Origin: Methanolobus chelungpuianus
GTDB taxonomy: Archaea > Halobacteriota > Methanosarcinia > Methanosarcinales > Methanosarcinaceae
Direction: 5' to 3'
DNA: 64,000 nt
Assembly: GCF_024500045.1 (NCBI RefSeq)
Contig: NZ_JTEO01000006.1
Span: 248,001-312,000 of the forward strand
The notes below the pieces were generated by a model. That model did no database searches, was not told where the DNA came from, and saw nothing but the letters and a program-made list of their open reading frames with translations. Shown piece after piece: positions 45,758 to 54,068 of the stretch. The stretch's first letter is position 1; the number at the start of each line of letters is the position of its first letter. A program made the position numbers and the translations under genes.

Positions 45758-46930
45758 ATGACAGAAGGAAACAGAAGAGCCGTGTACGCAGATCACGCAG
45801 CAACCACTCCAACTCATCCGGATGTTCTGGAAAAGATGATGCCCTATTACTCTGTGATTTTTGGAAATCCTTCGTCGCTTTATGAACTCTCCAATGCATC
45901 CCAGCAGGCAATCGGAGAAGCCAGGAAGAATGTAGCAAAAGCGCTCGGAGCTCTGCCGGAGGAAATCTTTTTCACGTCAGGAGGAACAGAATCTGACAAT
46001 TGGGCTATCAAGGGAGTCGCATATGCCAATATTGAAAGAGGCAACCATATCATAACCTCACAGATTGAGCACCATGCGGTCCTTCATACATGTGAGTATC
46101 TGGAAGAACACGGATTCTTAGTCACCTACCTTCCTGTTGACAGATACGGCCGCGTCAGCCCTGCAGACGTTGAAACTGCAATCACTGATAAGACCACACT
46201 TATCACAATAATGACCGCAAATAACGAAATAGGCACTATCCAGCCAATACGGGAGATAGGAGAGATAGCACGCAGACACAACGTGTATTTCCATACAGAT
46301 GCCGTACAGGCTATTGGCGCAGTTCCAATTGATGTAGTATCGATGAACGTAGACCTTCTGTCATTATCTGGCCATAAATTCTATGGTCCGAAAGGCATTG
46401 GTGCACTGTTCATAAAAAACGGTGTCAATATCGATTCGTTCCACCACGGTGGCTCTCAGGAGAGAAAAAGAAGAGCCGGTACAGAGAATGTGCCAGGCAT
46501 CGTAGGTCTGGGGAAAGCTATAGAAATGGCAACAAATGACATTGAATCCCGGAACAGGCATCTCCGAAGGCTTCAGAGCCGCCTCATAGAAAGACTGCTT
46601 TCCATCCCGCATACGATACTGAATGGTCACCCTTCGGAGCGCCTTCCAAACAATGTGAATGTCATTTTCGAATATATTGAAGGAGAATCGATCATACTGC
46701 TGCTGGATAATTACGGCATTTATGCATCCACAGGCAGTGCCTGTGCATCAGCTTCAGTGGATCCCTCGCATGTACTCCTTGCCTGTGGGTTGCCTCAAGA
46801 GATTGCACATGGTTCATTACGACTGACACTGGGAGAGGAGAATACGGATGATGATGTGGATTATCTACTTGAGGTCATTCCTATTGTTGTTGAGCAGCTT
46901 AGAAGTATGTCCCCGTTGGCAGCAAAGTAA
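45758..46930 (+). CDS. nifS: Cysteine desulfurase (NifS/IscS family)
   Basis: 390 residues. Start YADHAATTPTHPDVLEKMM, substrate His in QIEHHAVLH, PLP lysine in SGHKFYGPKGIGAL and catalytic Cys in STGSACASASVDPSHVL: a group I desulfurase with full catalytic set. It supplies persulfide sulfur for FeS clusters, tRNA thiolation or the MoaD carrier encoded next. First gene of nifS-moeB-moaD-moaE. Confidence 0.92.
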   Translation: MTEGNRRAVYADHAATTPTHPDVLEKMMPYYSVIFGNPSSLYELSNASQQAIGEARKNVAKALGALPEEIFFTSGGTESDNWAIKGVAYANIERGNHIITSQIEHHAVLHTCEYLEEHGFLVTYLPVDRYGRVSPADVETAITDKTTLITIMTANNEIGTIQPIREIGEIARRHNVYFHTDAVQAIGAVPIDVVSMNVDLLSLSGHKFYGPKGIGALFIKNGVNIDSFHHGGSQERKRRAGTENVPGIVGLGKAIEMATNDIESRNRHLRRLQSRLIERLLSIPHTILNGHPSERLPNNVNVIFEYIEGESIILLLDNYGIYASTGSACASASVDPSHVLLACGLPQEIAHGSLRLTLGEENTDDDVDYLLEVIPIVVEQLRSMSPLAAK

Positions 46931-46973
46931 GTGAAATCCGCATATATATCACGATTTTTTCAGCCGGTTTGAA

Positions 46974-47777
46974 ATGAAGGACTCGAATAATGAATTTGCC
47001 AAGAAGTGTGAAACAGTGTTCAATGAAAATGAGTTGCAAAGATATCAGCGTCAGATGATGATATTTGACAGAGATGGTCAGGAACGGTTGAAACAGTCTA
47101 GGGTTTTTATCGCAGGCGCTGGGGGTCTGGGTTGTCCCATAGCCCTATATCTTGCAGCTGCCGGTGTGGGACATATCTATATCGCGGACAAGGATGTCAT
47201 CGAGCAAACCAATCTGAACAGGCAGGTGCTGCACTGGGAAAAAGATGTCGGACGAACAAAAGCATCGTCCATTGAAGAAAAACTCCGAGAAATCAATCCT
47301 TATATCAATGTTATTGCCCAAAGCCTGACCATTGACGAGAAAAACATAATGGACCTTGCCAAAGATGCAGATGTAATCGTGGATGCAATGGATAGTTACA
47401 ATATCAGGTATCTTCTCAATCAGGCAGCTCTCAGGGCAGGAGTACCTCTTGTCCATGGGGCCATAAGAGGCTTTGACGGCCAGGTTACCACCGTCATCCC
47501 TGGAAAGACAGCCTGCCTGAAGTGCATTTTTACCCTGGCTCCACCCCAGGAGATCTTCCCGGTGATAGGTGTGGCTCCCGGTATAATCGGACTCATCCAG
47601 GCTAACGAGGTGATCAAATGTCTGCTCAGGATAGGTGAACCCCTTGCAAACAGGCTGCTCGTATGGGACGGACTCAATGCTAACATGGAAACATTTACAG
47701 TGAAAAGACGTGATAATTGCGAAGCATGTGGTGACATGAGCGATTTAACTAAAGAGATTGGAGAATCATGCAAATAA
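46974..47777 (+). CDS. moeB: MoeB/ThiF-type adenylyltransferase
   Basis: 267 residues. The nucleotide loop GAGGLGCPIALYLAAAG and the DxxxxxNLNRQ stretch (DVIEQTNLNRQ) are intact; CLKC and CEAC supply the zinc site. It adenylates the C-terminal glycine of the MoaD-like carrier that follows (10-bp overlap). Near the end the usual catalytic Cys loop is not clear to me. Confidence 0.88.
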   Translation: MKDSNNEFAKKCETVFNENELQRYQRQMMIFDRDGQERLKQSRVFIAGAGGLGCPIALYLAAAGVGHIYIADKDVIEQTNLNRQVLHWEKDVGRTKASSIEEKLREINPYINVIAQSLTIDEKNIMDLAKDADVIVDAMDSYNIRYLLNQAALRAGVPLVHGAIRGFDGQVTTVIPGKTACLKCIFTLAPPQEIFPVIGVAPGIIGLIQANEVIKCLLRIGEPLANRLLVWDGLNANMETFTVKRRDNCEACGDMSDLTKEIGESCK

Positions 47778-48043
47778 GATTAAGGACTTTTGCTCAGGTA
47801 AAGGAGATATTAGGTGCAGACAGAATGATCGAATGTCCCTATGGAAGCTCTGTGAGATGGCTGCTCAATACGATACGCCAGAGCAGCGCTGAAGCTGATA
47901 TCCTCTTTGCGGAAAATGGTGACCTGAAGGGTCATTTGATCCGGATGCTAAATAGCATAAGGATTGACAGAGAATATTTTGATAATCTCATTCTTTCAGA
48001 AGGGGATGAACTAGCACTCTTCCCGCCTGTATCCGGCGGCTGA
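47768..48043 (+). CDS. moaD: MoaD-type sulfur carrier
   Basis: 91 residues, ubiquitin-like fold ending FPPVSGG; the C-terminal Gly-Gly is required for thiocarboxylate formation. It overlaps moeB and lies 19 bp before moaE, so the three form a molybdopterin (tungstopterin) synthase module. Confidence 0.92.
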   Translation: MQIRLRTFAQVKEILGADRMIECPYGSSVRWLLNTIRQSSAEADILFAENGDLKGHLIRMLNSIRIDREYFDNLILSEGDELALFPPVSGG

Positions 48044-48062
48044 CTATCGAGGGGAAGATACT

Positions 48063-48449
48063 TTGATCAGCGTGACGAAGGATGATTTTGATGTTGCTTC
48101 CATGATCGAGCAGGCTAAAAAGCCGGCATCTGGAGCGATTGTGACTTTCCTTGGAATAGTCAGGGATGATGATATCGAGCGGATAGAGCTTGAAGTGTAT
48201 GAGGAAGCTGCCCTTAAGTTCTTGGAGGAGATCAAGGATGTTGCAATGCAGGACTATGCCATCGAATCTGTAGATATAGTCCATCGGTATGGCCCTTTGA
48301 ATATAGGGGATAACATAGTGCTAATCACTGTCAGCGCCGGGCACAGGAGGGAGGCTTTTTCGGCATGTGAGTTCATAATAGAGCAGATCAAGGAGAAAGT
48401 ACCTATCTGGAAAAAGGAGGTTGGGAAAGACTTTGAGCGATGGAAATAG
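48063..48449 (+). CDS. moaE: Molybdopterin synthase large subunit MoaE
   Basis: 128 residues, starting at TTG 48063 after GAGGGGAAG. Motifs GAIVTFLGIVRDD, VDIVHRYGPLNIGDNIVLI, SAGHRREAFSACEFIIEQIKE (split here by family core) and the late VPIWKKE are diagnostic. It converts cPMP to molybdopterin with MoaD. Confidence 0.92.
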   Translation: MISVTKDDFDVASMIEQAKKPASGAIVTFLGIVRDDDIERIELEVYEEAALKFLEEIKDVAMQDYAIESVDIVHRYGPLNIGDNIVLITVSAGHRREAFSACEFIIEQIKEKVPIWKKEVGKDFERWK

Positions 48450-48634
48450 GACTGTCTCTAGTTATTCGTGACAAGCTTCCGGATTGAAGTTCAAATCTCC
48501 AAACGTGGTTTAAGCTATTTACGTAAATGTTTTGTTTTTATAGATCTTGTAAAGAGCTAGAATGCTGATTATTGTTCATATAAGGATCCCACACAGATTG
48601 TTAATCTATATTGCATTCCAAAAAAAGAAGAAAT

Positions 48635-48658
48635 TAACTCCTTTACAAAGAGGAGTTA
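48635..48658. terminator. Hairpin between convergent genes
   Basis: TAACTCCT and AGGAGTTA form an 8-bp stem between moaE (plus) and the winged-helix gene (minus). It can serve as a two-way terminator. The remaining 260 bp gap shows nothing else. Confidence 0.5.
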
Positions 48659-48712
48659 GTCACCAATGAATACACTGAAGTTTCATCCTTTTTTCAATGA
48701 GGGGTCTACACT

Positions 48713-48998
48713 TTATACTGCAGGAACCTCGCTTGAATAATTATTGATTTCATAAAAACTCTGTCTGGAGTCTATGAAATTGAATCTTTCCATTAATATC
48801 TGCTCATCCTTGAGCCGGCTTATCGCATATCGGACAGTTCGTGAAGGAAGTACTGTTTCACGGATTATGTCTTTCTGCGTCATCTGTCCGTTTGCTTTCA
48901 GGACATTAAAAACCAGTTTAGCCGACGGTGGCAGCTTTTCAAGCTTAATGTGTTTTATCTCAATTCCATGTGTACTATCAACAAAAACGATTCCTCAT
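48713..48998 (-). pseudogene. Winged-helix regulator with a frameshift at codons 5-6
   Basis: ATG 48998 follows a strong AAGGAG but reads MRNRFC then TGA. Dropping one T from the T5 run at 48982-48986 opens a 95-codon frame: RFVDSTHGIEIKHIKLEKLP, then FNVLKANGQMTQKDIIRETV and LPSRTVRYAISRLKDEQIL, a MarR/ArsR-like winged helix. The stop is at 48713. Upstream at 49059-49072 is TTCACGATTGTGAA, the regulon palindrome, which suggests it is the autoregulated repressor of this regulon. The shift could be a sequencing error. Confidence 0.75.
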
Positions 48999-49058
48999 TT
49001 TGTATCTCCTTGTGTATATAATGTTCTTATTGAACTTAGTCCGCATTAAAACGGACAG

Positions 49059-49072
49059 TTCACGATTGTGAA
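49059..49072. promoter_or_regulatory. Operator TTCACGATTGTGAA before the winged-helix gene
   Basis: A near-perfect palindrome ~60 bp upstream of the regulator's ATG, with a TATA-like CTTATAC beyond it. Confidence 0.6.
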
Positions 49073-49420
49073 CTATGAGCATAAAGGAGTATAAGCAATT
49101 AAGTCTTTTGGTATTTGATTTACACATTATTTTCCGTTTAAAGTTTCGATTTTCCCGTTTCTGTAGAAAACCTGTTTCGCTCAAAAGAGGACTCTGATAA
49201 CAGGGTATGGTAACTCAATCCATGCAGTTACCTGCTATTTAATTCCTTCAAAAGTTGAAAAATTGTTCATGCAGACTATTTTTAGAAACAAGGTCAGTTT
49301 GAATATGCATATTGAAGTTTTCAAATTTGGAAAAATAAGTTTAACCATAATGGGAATGAATAAATTTATGAGTAAACAATATATGGAAGCATGAGGTGAA
49401 GTTGGTGAAAAATATTACAT

Positions 49421-49656
49421 AATGGAATCTCTCGGCAAATTAATTTACAATCAATCTTTATCATGTAACTGCTTTACGGTCAGAAAATATCTAATCTACG
49501 ATTCTCATCTGCTTTCATATAGTGTTTCCCTACATTGCGTGACATTCGGGTAGAATAAGAAACCTACGATGTAAGTATCAACCTAGCTCTGCTCCAAAAA
49601 TTGATTTCCTCCTCAAGAGCCCCTTTTATAATATAGGGGAAATGAAATCCGATTAA
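49421..49656. repeat. Conserved non-coding repeat, copy 2
   Basis: The second copy of the 621-858 block. The core ACCTACGATGTAAGTATCA through CCCCTTTTATAATA is almost unchanged. It lies upstream (reverse strand) of the frameshifted winged-helix gene. 49660-50390 holds no gene; two imperfect ~70-bp repeats (near 49990 and 50200, both with TCCATTCTTT and GTGCCGAAG) are the only structure. Confidence 0.6.
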
Positions 49657-50390
49657 ATAATGCATCAAAAGCAAATAGAGAATTCTGCAAACAGTAGATA
49701 ACTATCCTTTATGCGGCAGAAATCTCTAGCATCTGCTCACTACGGAAATACTTGGGGTAGTATGATGAACTTCTGTCATTAAGATATCTCTTTCAAACAG
49801 GTGTGCCTTAAATATGAGTGCTGGCATGCAGATTTATCATATGATTTGCAAAAATCATGTGTTTCAACATCTCTATAGTCTGTTGGAATGCCCATAACTC
49901 CAGTGTTTCTGATCATCTTTTTTCATGTCCTTTCTTAAACAGTTAATGAGCCAACATCAATTACTACATCAATGCACCATCACCTCCATTCTTTATGTTC
50001 ATTCGTCACCGTGACCGTGCCGAAGGCACAAACGCCTGACAATAAGCAATAGGAAAAACCGGCTTTGGATCAGAGCCAATTTAATAAAAAAGTAGTGTAA
50101 TTGGGCTGTATTGACAAGAAGGAGTTAATAAGGAGTTTCCTAACTCTTTTATTATCTCCTTAATGGTGTCCAGCATTTCTTCCTTCAATAACAAACATCC
50201 ATTCTTTTTGTTCTCTTCCTCACTAGGTGCCGAAGACACACATCTGCTGGCAGTAAGAATCAGGAAATTTTATTTTTATGGTTAGAGTGGCTCTATAGGA
50301 AATCTAATTTGAATAACTAATTCCTTTTTGAGAATTTGTGGTTGGTTAACATAGAACTAACCATAGCAAATTCTACAAAACTATCATTGA

Positions 50391-51075
50391 ACCCATATCA
50401 AAATTATAAATACTATTTCTTCTAACGGTCTTATGGGGAGTTGATGGAATTCGGAGAACTCTCTGATGAACAATGGAAGTTTATAAAGCACACTTACCGC
50501 CACAACCTATTTCGGTAGAAGGAGAGTTGATGACCTTAAGGTCGCCAACGACATTCTCTTTGTCCTGATAACTGGTCGCAGGTGAGGAGATATGCCTGGT
50601 TGTTACGGTTCTCACTCAATTGCATGGGGAAGTTAAAAAGTGGTCAGAAGATGCAATCTGATATAGAATCGTGAAATCCCTTCGGGATTCCGCTTACAAT
50701 GAGGGTAAGTTCTCTATGGACATTGTATGTGTTGATAGTACTTTCGTCGAAACAAAAAAGGGAGAAGATTCTGCATACAGCGGCCATAGAATAGGAAAGG
50801 TTTAAAGATCCATGCTTGTGCACGCTGTGAAGGATTTCCTTTGACCATTCGTGATTAGAAGCAACATTCCAACCAATATTAGCAATAAGAGAAAAAGGAA
50901 AAGAAGCAAATATGCAAGGTTTAACCATGAAACTTATGTTAAAAGATGAGCAATAGAAAGGTTCTTTGCATGGTTAAAGATAGGGTTTAGAAAGTTGGTA
51001 AGTAGATATGAAAGATTTGGTGTAGTGTTTAAAGGCCTATTAGATATTGCATGTTTCATGATGTTCTGGAAATAG
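50391..51075 (+). pseudogene. Dead IS5-type transposase
   Basis: From ATG 50444 it reads MEFGELSDEQWKFIKHTY and then breaks into several frames, with recognisable parts such as VDSTFVETKKG (near 50730) and ERFFAWLKIGFRKLVSRYER near the end. Stops and frameshifts are numerous. The 5' part is also found at 27772-27980. Confidence 0.8.
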
Positions 51076-51272
51076 TTCAAGCAGAATGTTGACACAGACT
51101 CTAATACACACATGTCTAAATCAATTTGTAGGTACGTGTTATTGTATGTACATTCCGTTAATAATCAGCATTTCTTTTTATAACTTATAAGAACATTCTG
51201 GATTTCTGATTGGTACGAGTCAACGATTGATACTGTAACAAGTTTTATATCTGATAAATACGTTTACCCTTT

Positions 51273-51294
51273 TGCATGCATATGCATGCATATG
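51273..51294. repeat. Nested palindromes upstream of the 9-gene cluster
   Basis: TGCATGCATATGCATGCA (51273-51290) is an 18-bp perfect palindrome, overlapped by CATATGCATGCATATG. A third, CATGCGCATG, follows at 51301. The alternating purine-pyrimidine tract lies 30-65 bp before the first gene and just before its TATA box (ATATAAATAG, 51318), a likely regulator site. Confidence 0.55.
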
Positions 51295-51338
51295 ATAATA
51301 CATGCGCATGCGTGAACATATAAATAGGGGTGTAGAAT

Positions 51339-51464
51339 ATGTCTAAGAAATCTCAAATGACTTCGAAGGATGCTGCAAGGATACAATCTCATGCAGATAG
51401 TACTGGAAAAAATCAAGGCTTCAAAGCAAGAGCACAATCTGCAGCATCTAAACAAAATAAATGA
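51339..51464 (+). CDS. 41-residue basic peptide
   Basis: ATG 51339 opens a 41-codon frame: MSKKSQMTSKDAARIQSHAD followed by a Gly/Lys/Gln/Ala-rich tail ending QNK. It is hydrophilic with many Lys, Ser and Ala, and resembles the seed-maturation-protein-like small proteins of bacteria. A TATA box ends only ~12 bp before the start, suggesting a leaderless message. It opens the nine-gene run; a precursor-peptide role is possible but not supported by a cysteine or other modifiable core. Confidence 0.6.
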   Translation: MSKKSQMTSKDAARIQSHADSTGKNQGFKARAQSAASKQNK

Positions 51465-51507
51465 AGGCGGGTTTAAGAACCCACTTTCATCTTTAGAAGG
51501 GGACATT

Positions 51508-52308
51508 ATGGACAGTAAGAAAAGAAGCTCGATTGCTATTGAAAGTGATGTTAAGGTAGTATTTGATTGGTCTATGGAAAAATTTGATTCAAAGACAACA
51601 TCTAAGCATGTACAAAAACTATTGGAAATGGCTCACGATGATAGCTGGTCAAAGCTTATTGAGAAAGCGCAAAAGGCAAAACTGGTCTGCGAAAAGCACA
51701 ATCTGCCATATGTGACAATATGTGTGGACTGTGACAAGCCTATGTGTCCTAAATGTGATGTAACAGCTCATATTGAGATGGGACATCGTGTCAATAGATT
51801 TTGCCGAAAACACGAAGTTGGTTATCACACAGTTTGTTTATTGTGTGAATCAGAAAAATGGACTGATGTCATCAATGTTCCTTTCATAAAACCCGTGGGC
51901 TTGAAAGAAAAATTAGAAATTGATGCTGAAAAACTTGTATTAATTGATACAAGAGGAGATTCTGAGTGGTATGAGGGTTATCTTCCAGGTTCAAAACATA
52001 TCAAATGGTCGGATTTTAGAGACGAAAAGTCTGAAGGATATAATGAATTAAAGGAAATTGTAAAACAAAATCGTGACAAGCAGTTCGTTCTTATAAGCCA
52101 GGGCTACCCCAAAAAGAAAAAAGATGAAGTGAAAGGTTCTGCACGGGGATTTCTGGCAGCTGTTGAGCTGAAGACTTTCCATGGAGTTGAAGATGTTGTT
52201 GTCCTTGACGGCGGATGGACAGCATTCCATGCCTTATATCCCGAAATTGTTGAAGGGCATAAACAAAATGGAAAGTGTGGAATATGTGCTTATTATAAAA
52301 GAAGTTGA
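51508..52308 (+). CDS. B-box zinc finger plus inactive rhodanese domain
   Basis: 266 residues from ATG 51508 (GAAGGGGAC upstream). After a helical start, residues ~68-125 show C-x2-H-x7-C-x2-C-x4-C-x2-C-x4-H-x4-H, a B-box arrangement, then CxxH and CxxC. The rest (from ~135) is a rhodanese fold (VLIDTRGDSEWYEGYLPGSK; VVVLDGGWTAF) whose active-site loop is LISQGYPK with no Cys, so it should bind but not transfer sulfur. CGIC is near the C-terminus. B-box proteins are rare in archaea. It may be a scaffold for the cluster. The downstream gene starts 9 bp later. Confidence 0.7.
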   Translation: MDSKKRSSIAIESDVKVVFDWSMEKFDSKTTSKHVQKLLEMAHDDSWSKLIEKAQKAKLVCEKHNLPYVTICVDCDKPMCPKCDVTAHIEMGHRVNRFCRKHEVGYHTVCLLCESEKWTDVINVPFIKPVGLKEKLEIDAEKLVLIDTRGDSEWYEGYLPGSKHIKWSDFRDEKSEGYNELKEIVKQNRDKQFVLISQGYPKKKKDEVKGSARGFLAAVELKTFHGVEDVVVLDGGWTAFHALYPEIVEGHKQNGKCGICAYYKRS

Positions 52309-52317
52309 GGGTGAACA

Positions 52318-53085
52318 ATGAGTTTTGATGTTATTATTGATGGTGCTAATATTTCCCACGTTACTTCCACAAAGATTGTGGCTGCACGTATAGAACATGC
52401 AATCGATGGACTTTCAACATTTGGGCTTGAAGCACATGCAATTCTTCCTCAGTATATGTATAATGGAAAGAACAAAAACAAAAATGTAACAGATGTTTCA
52501 GTAATCGATAGACTTCTTTCTGCAAAAAAAATAAGTTTAGTAAACGTAGATGACGATAATATTCTTATATCTGCGGCATTTGATGCAGATTCATTGATTC
52601 TTAGTAACGATTCTTTTAGTGACCACATCTCTAAGAGCTGGTGTACTCTTGAATTACGTGATTTTATTAAAGACAGAAGATTATCTTTTTGTTTTGTTGA
52701 AGACCGTTTCATCATTCCCCTTTCTGACAGGTGTAAGATAAACAAATATCATATTGAGAAGAAAGGGCATATTCTTGAACAAAATACTGAAACAAAAGTC
52801 GTGGATATACCTAACTTCAAAGAGCTTGTCGTAAAAAACCCTACTTGTTCAAGTATTCCTACAGAAAAACTTCCTGAGCCAGTCACTAAGCTACTAGGAA
52901 TAGTTTCGGATAGCAAAAAGCACAGATTATCGGATGTATCTTCAAAGCTAAAGAAAGAAGCAGGTTTCTCAATAAATGATATTTTTGGCAACACAAAGCG
53001 TGCCTCCCTGTTTTTAGAAATACGTGGATTTGAGATAACAGTGAAGAACGATCAATGTTACGTAACCAGGAGTGCAACAGCATGA
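52318..53085 (+). CDS. NYN/Zc3h12a-type RNase with LOTUS-like domain
   Basis: 255 residues. FDVIIDGANISHV at the start and DADSLILSNDSFSDH (about 97) supply acidic residues of the PIN-like NYN/Zc3h12a fold, a metal-dependent RNase. Residues ~190-250 (VTKLLGIVSDSKKHRLSDVS, RASLFLEIRGFEITVKNDQC) look like an OST-HTH/LOTUS RNA-binding domain. An RNA-cleaving protein in a biosynthetic-looking operon is odd. It overlaps the next gene by ATGA. Confidence 0.72.
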   Translation: MSFDVIIDGANISHVTSTKIVAARIEHAIDGLSTFGLEAHAILPQYMYNGKNKNKNVTDVSVIDRLLSAKKISLVNVDDDNILISAAFDADSLILSNDSFSDHISKSWCTLELRDFIKDRRLSFCFVEDRFIIPLSDRCKINKYHIEKKGHILEQNTETKVVDIPNFKELVVKNPTCSSIPTEKLPEPVTKLLGIVSDSKKHRLSDVSSKLKKEAGFSINDIFGNTKRASLFLEIRGFEITVKNDQCYVTRSATA

Positions 53086-54068
53086 GAATACTTGTAACTG
53101 GCAGCAGTGGTCTGATTGGCACGAAACTTTGCGAACAACTTGAAAGATTAGGCCACTTGGTAAGGAGGTTTGACATCAATCCTTCTTTGTCTACATATTC
53201 TGCTCCTGAGGATATCCTTGATGCAGCAGCAAGAAAAGAAGCAATCAATAACATTGATGGTGTAATACATCTTGCAGCAGTGTCCAGAGTAATTGACGCA
53301 GAACTTGATTCGGAGAGATGTATCAAGGTAAATGTCAATGGAACTCAAGCACTCATAAGTGATCTGGTCAAGTCTGGTGAATATCCATGGCTCATATATG
53401 GGAGTAGCCGAGAAGTTTATGGCATTCCTGAAAAGATACCTGCAGATGAGAATTTGGAGCCCAAACCTGTTAATGTGTATGGTGAATCAAAAGTTGCTGC
53501 TGAAAGCTCTGTCAGAGAGTACAACGAGTCTACAGGAGCAACTTCTATTATTTTCCGTTTTTCAAACGTATATGGATCGGTAAACGATCATGCTACAAGA
53601 GTCATCCCAGCTTTCATTCGTTCTGCTTTGATTGAAGAGAATATACGCATAGATGGGAATGACCATGTTTTTGACTTTACCCATGTCGATGATACTGTCA
53701 ACGCAATTATCAAAGCTGTTAGTATGATCGAAATGGGAGTACTCTTAGGATGTCATACACTAAATGTTTGCACAGAAAGAGGTACAAATCTGGGTGAACT
53801 TGTGAACATCATTGTTTCAATAACGCATACAAAGCCATCTATTATCCAAGGAGAGCCTCGAAAGTACGATGTCCCATATTTTATTGGCAGTTCCACAAAG
53901 TTGTCTCATGTCCTTGGAGTTAATTGCAAGATTGCACTTGAAGATGGTATTACTTTGCTTGTAGAGGATTTCAAGCAGCATTTAGAATCCAGTTCTGCAA
54001 AAGGTGTCTCTTCCAGTTCGAGTAGTGAATTGTCAACCAATTGTCCAGCTGAGGAGGGAGTGAATTGA
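53082..54068 (+). CDS. NAD-dependent nucleotide-sugar epimerase/dehydratase
   Basis: 328 residues from ATG 53082 (MRILVTGSSGLIGTKL). Rossmann GxxGxxG, YGSSREVYG and the catalytic YGESK (Tyr-x3-Lys) place it in the extended SDR family near UDP-glucose 4-epimerase. It would supply a modified sugar for the glycosyltransferase encoded next (TTGA overlap). The C-terminus ends in a low-complexity Ser-rich tail. Confidence 0.85.
   Translation: MRILVTGSSGLIGTKLCEQLERLGHLVRRFDINPSLSTYSAPEDILDAAARKEAINNIDGVIHLAAVSRVIDAELDSERCIKVNVNGTQALISDLVKSGEYPWLIYGSSREVYGIPEKIPADENLEPKPVNVYGESKVAAESSVREYNESTGATSIIFRFSNVYGSVNDHATRVIPAFIRSALIEENIRIDGNDHVFDFTHVDDTVNAIIKAVSMIEMGVLLGCHTLNVCTERGTNLGELVNIIVSITHTKPSIIQGEPRKYDVPYFIGSSTKLSHVLGVNCKIALEDGITLLVEDFKQHLESSSAKGVSSSSSSELSTNCPAEEGVN

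Noticed and set aside
49990-50270. CRISPR-like or tandem repeat array
   Set aside because: Only two imperfect ~70 bp repeats with no spacers; probably old duplication.
51339-51464. RiPP precursor for the radical SAM enzyme
   Set aside because: The peptide has no Cys and no clear leader/core pattern and resembles small stress-type proteins; kept only as a possibility.
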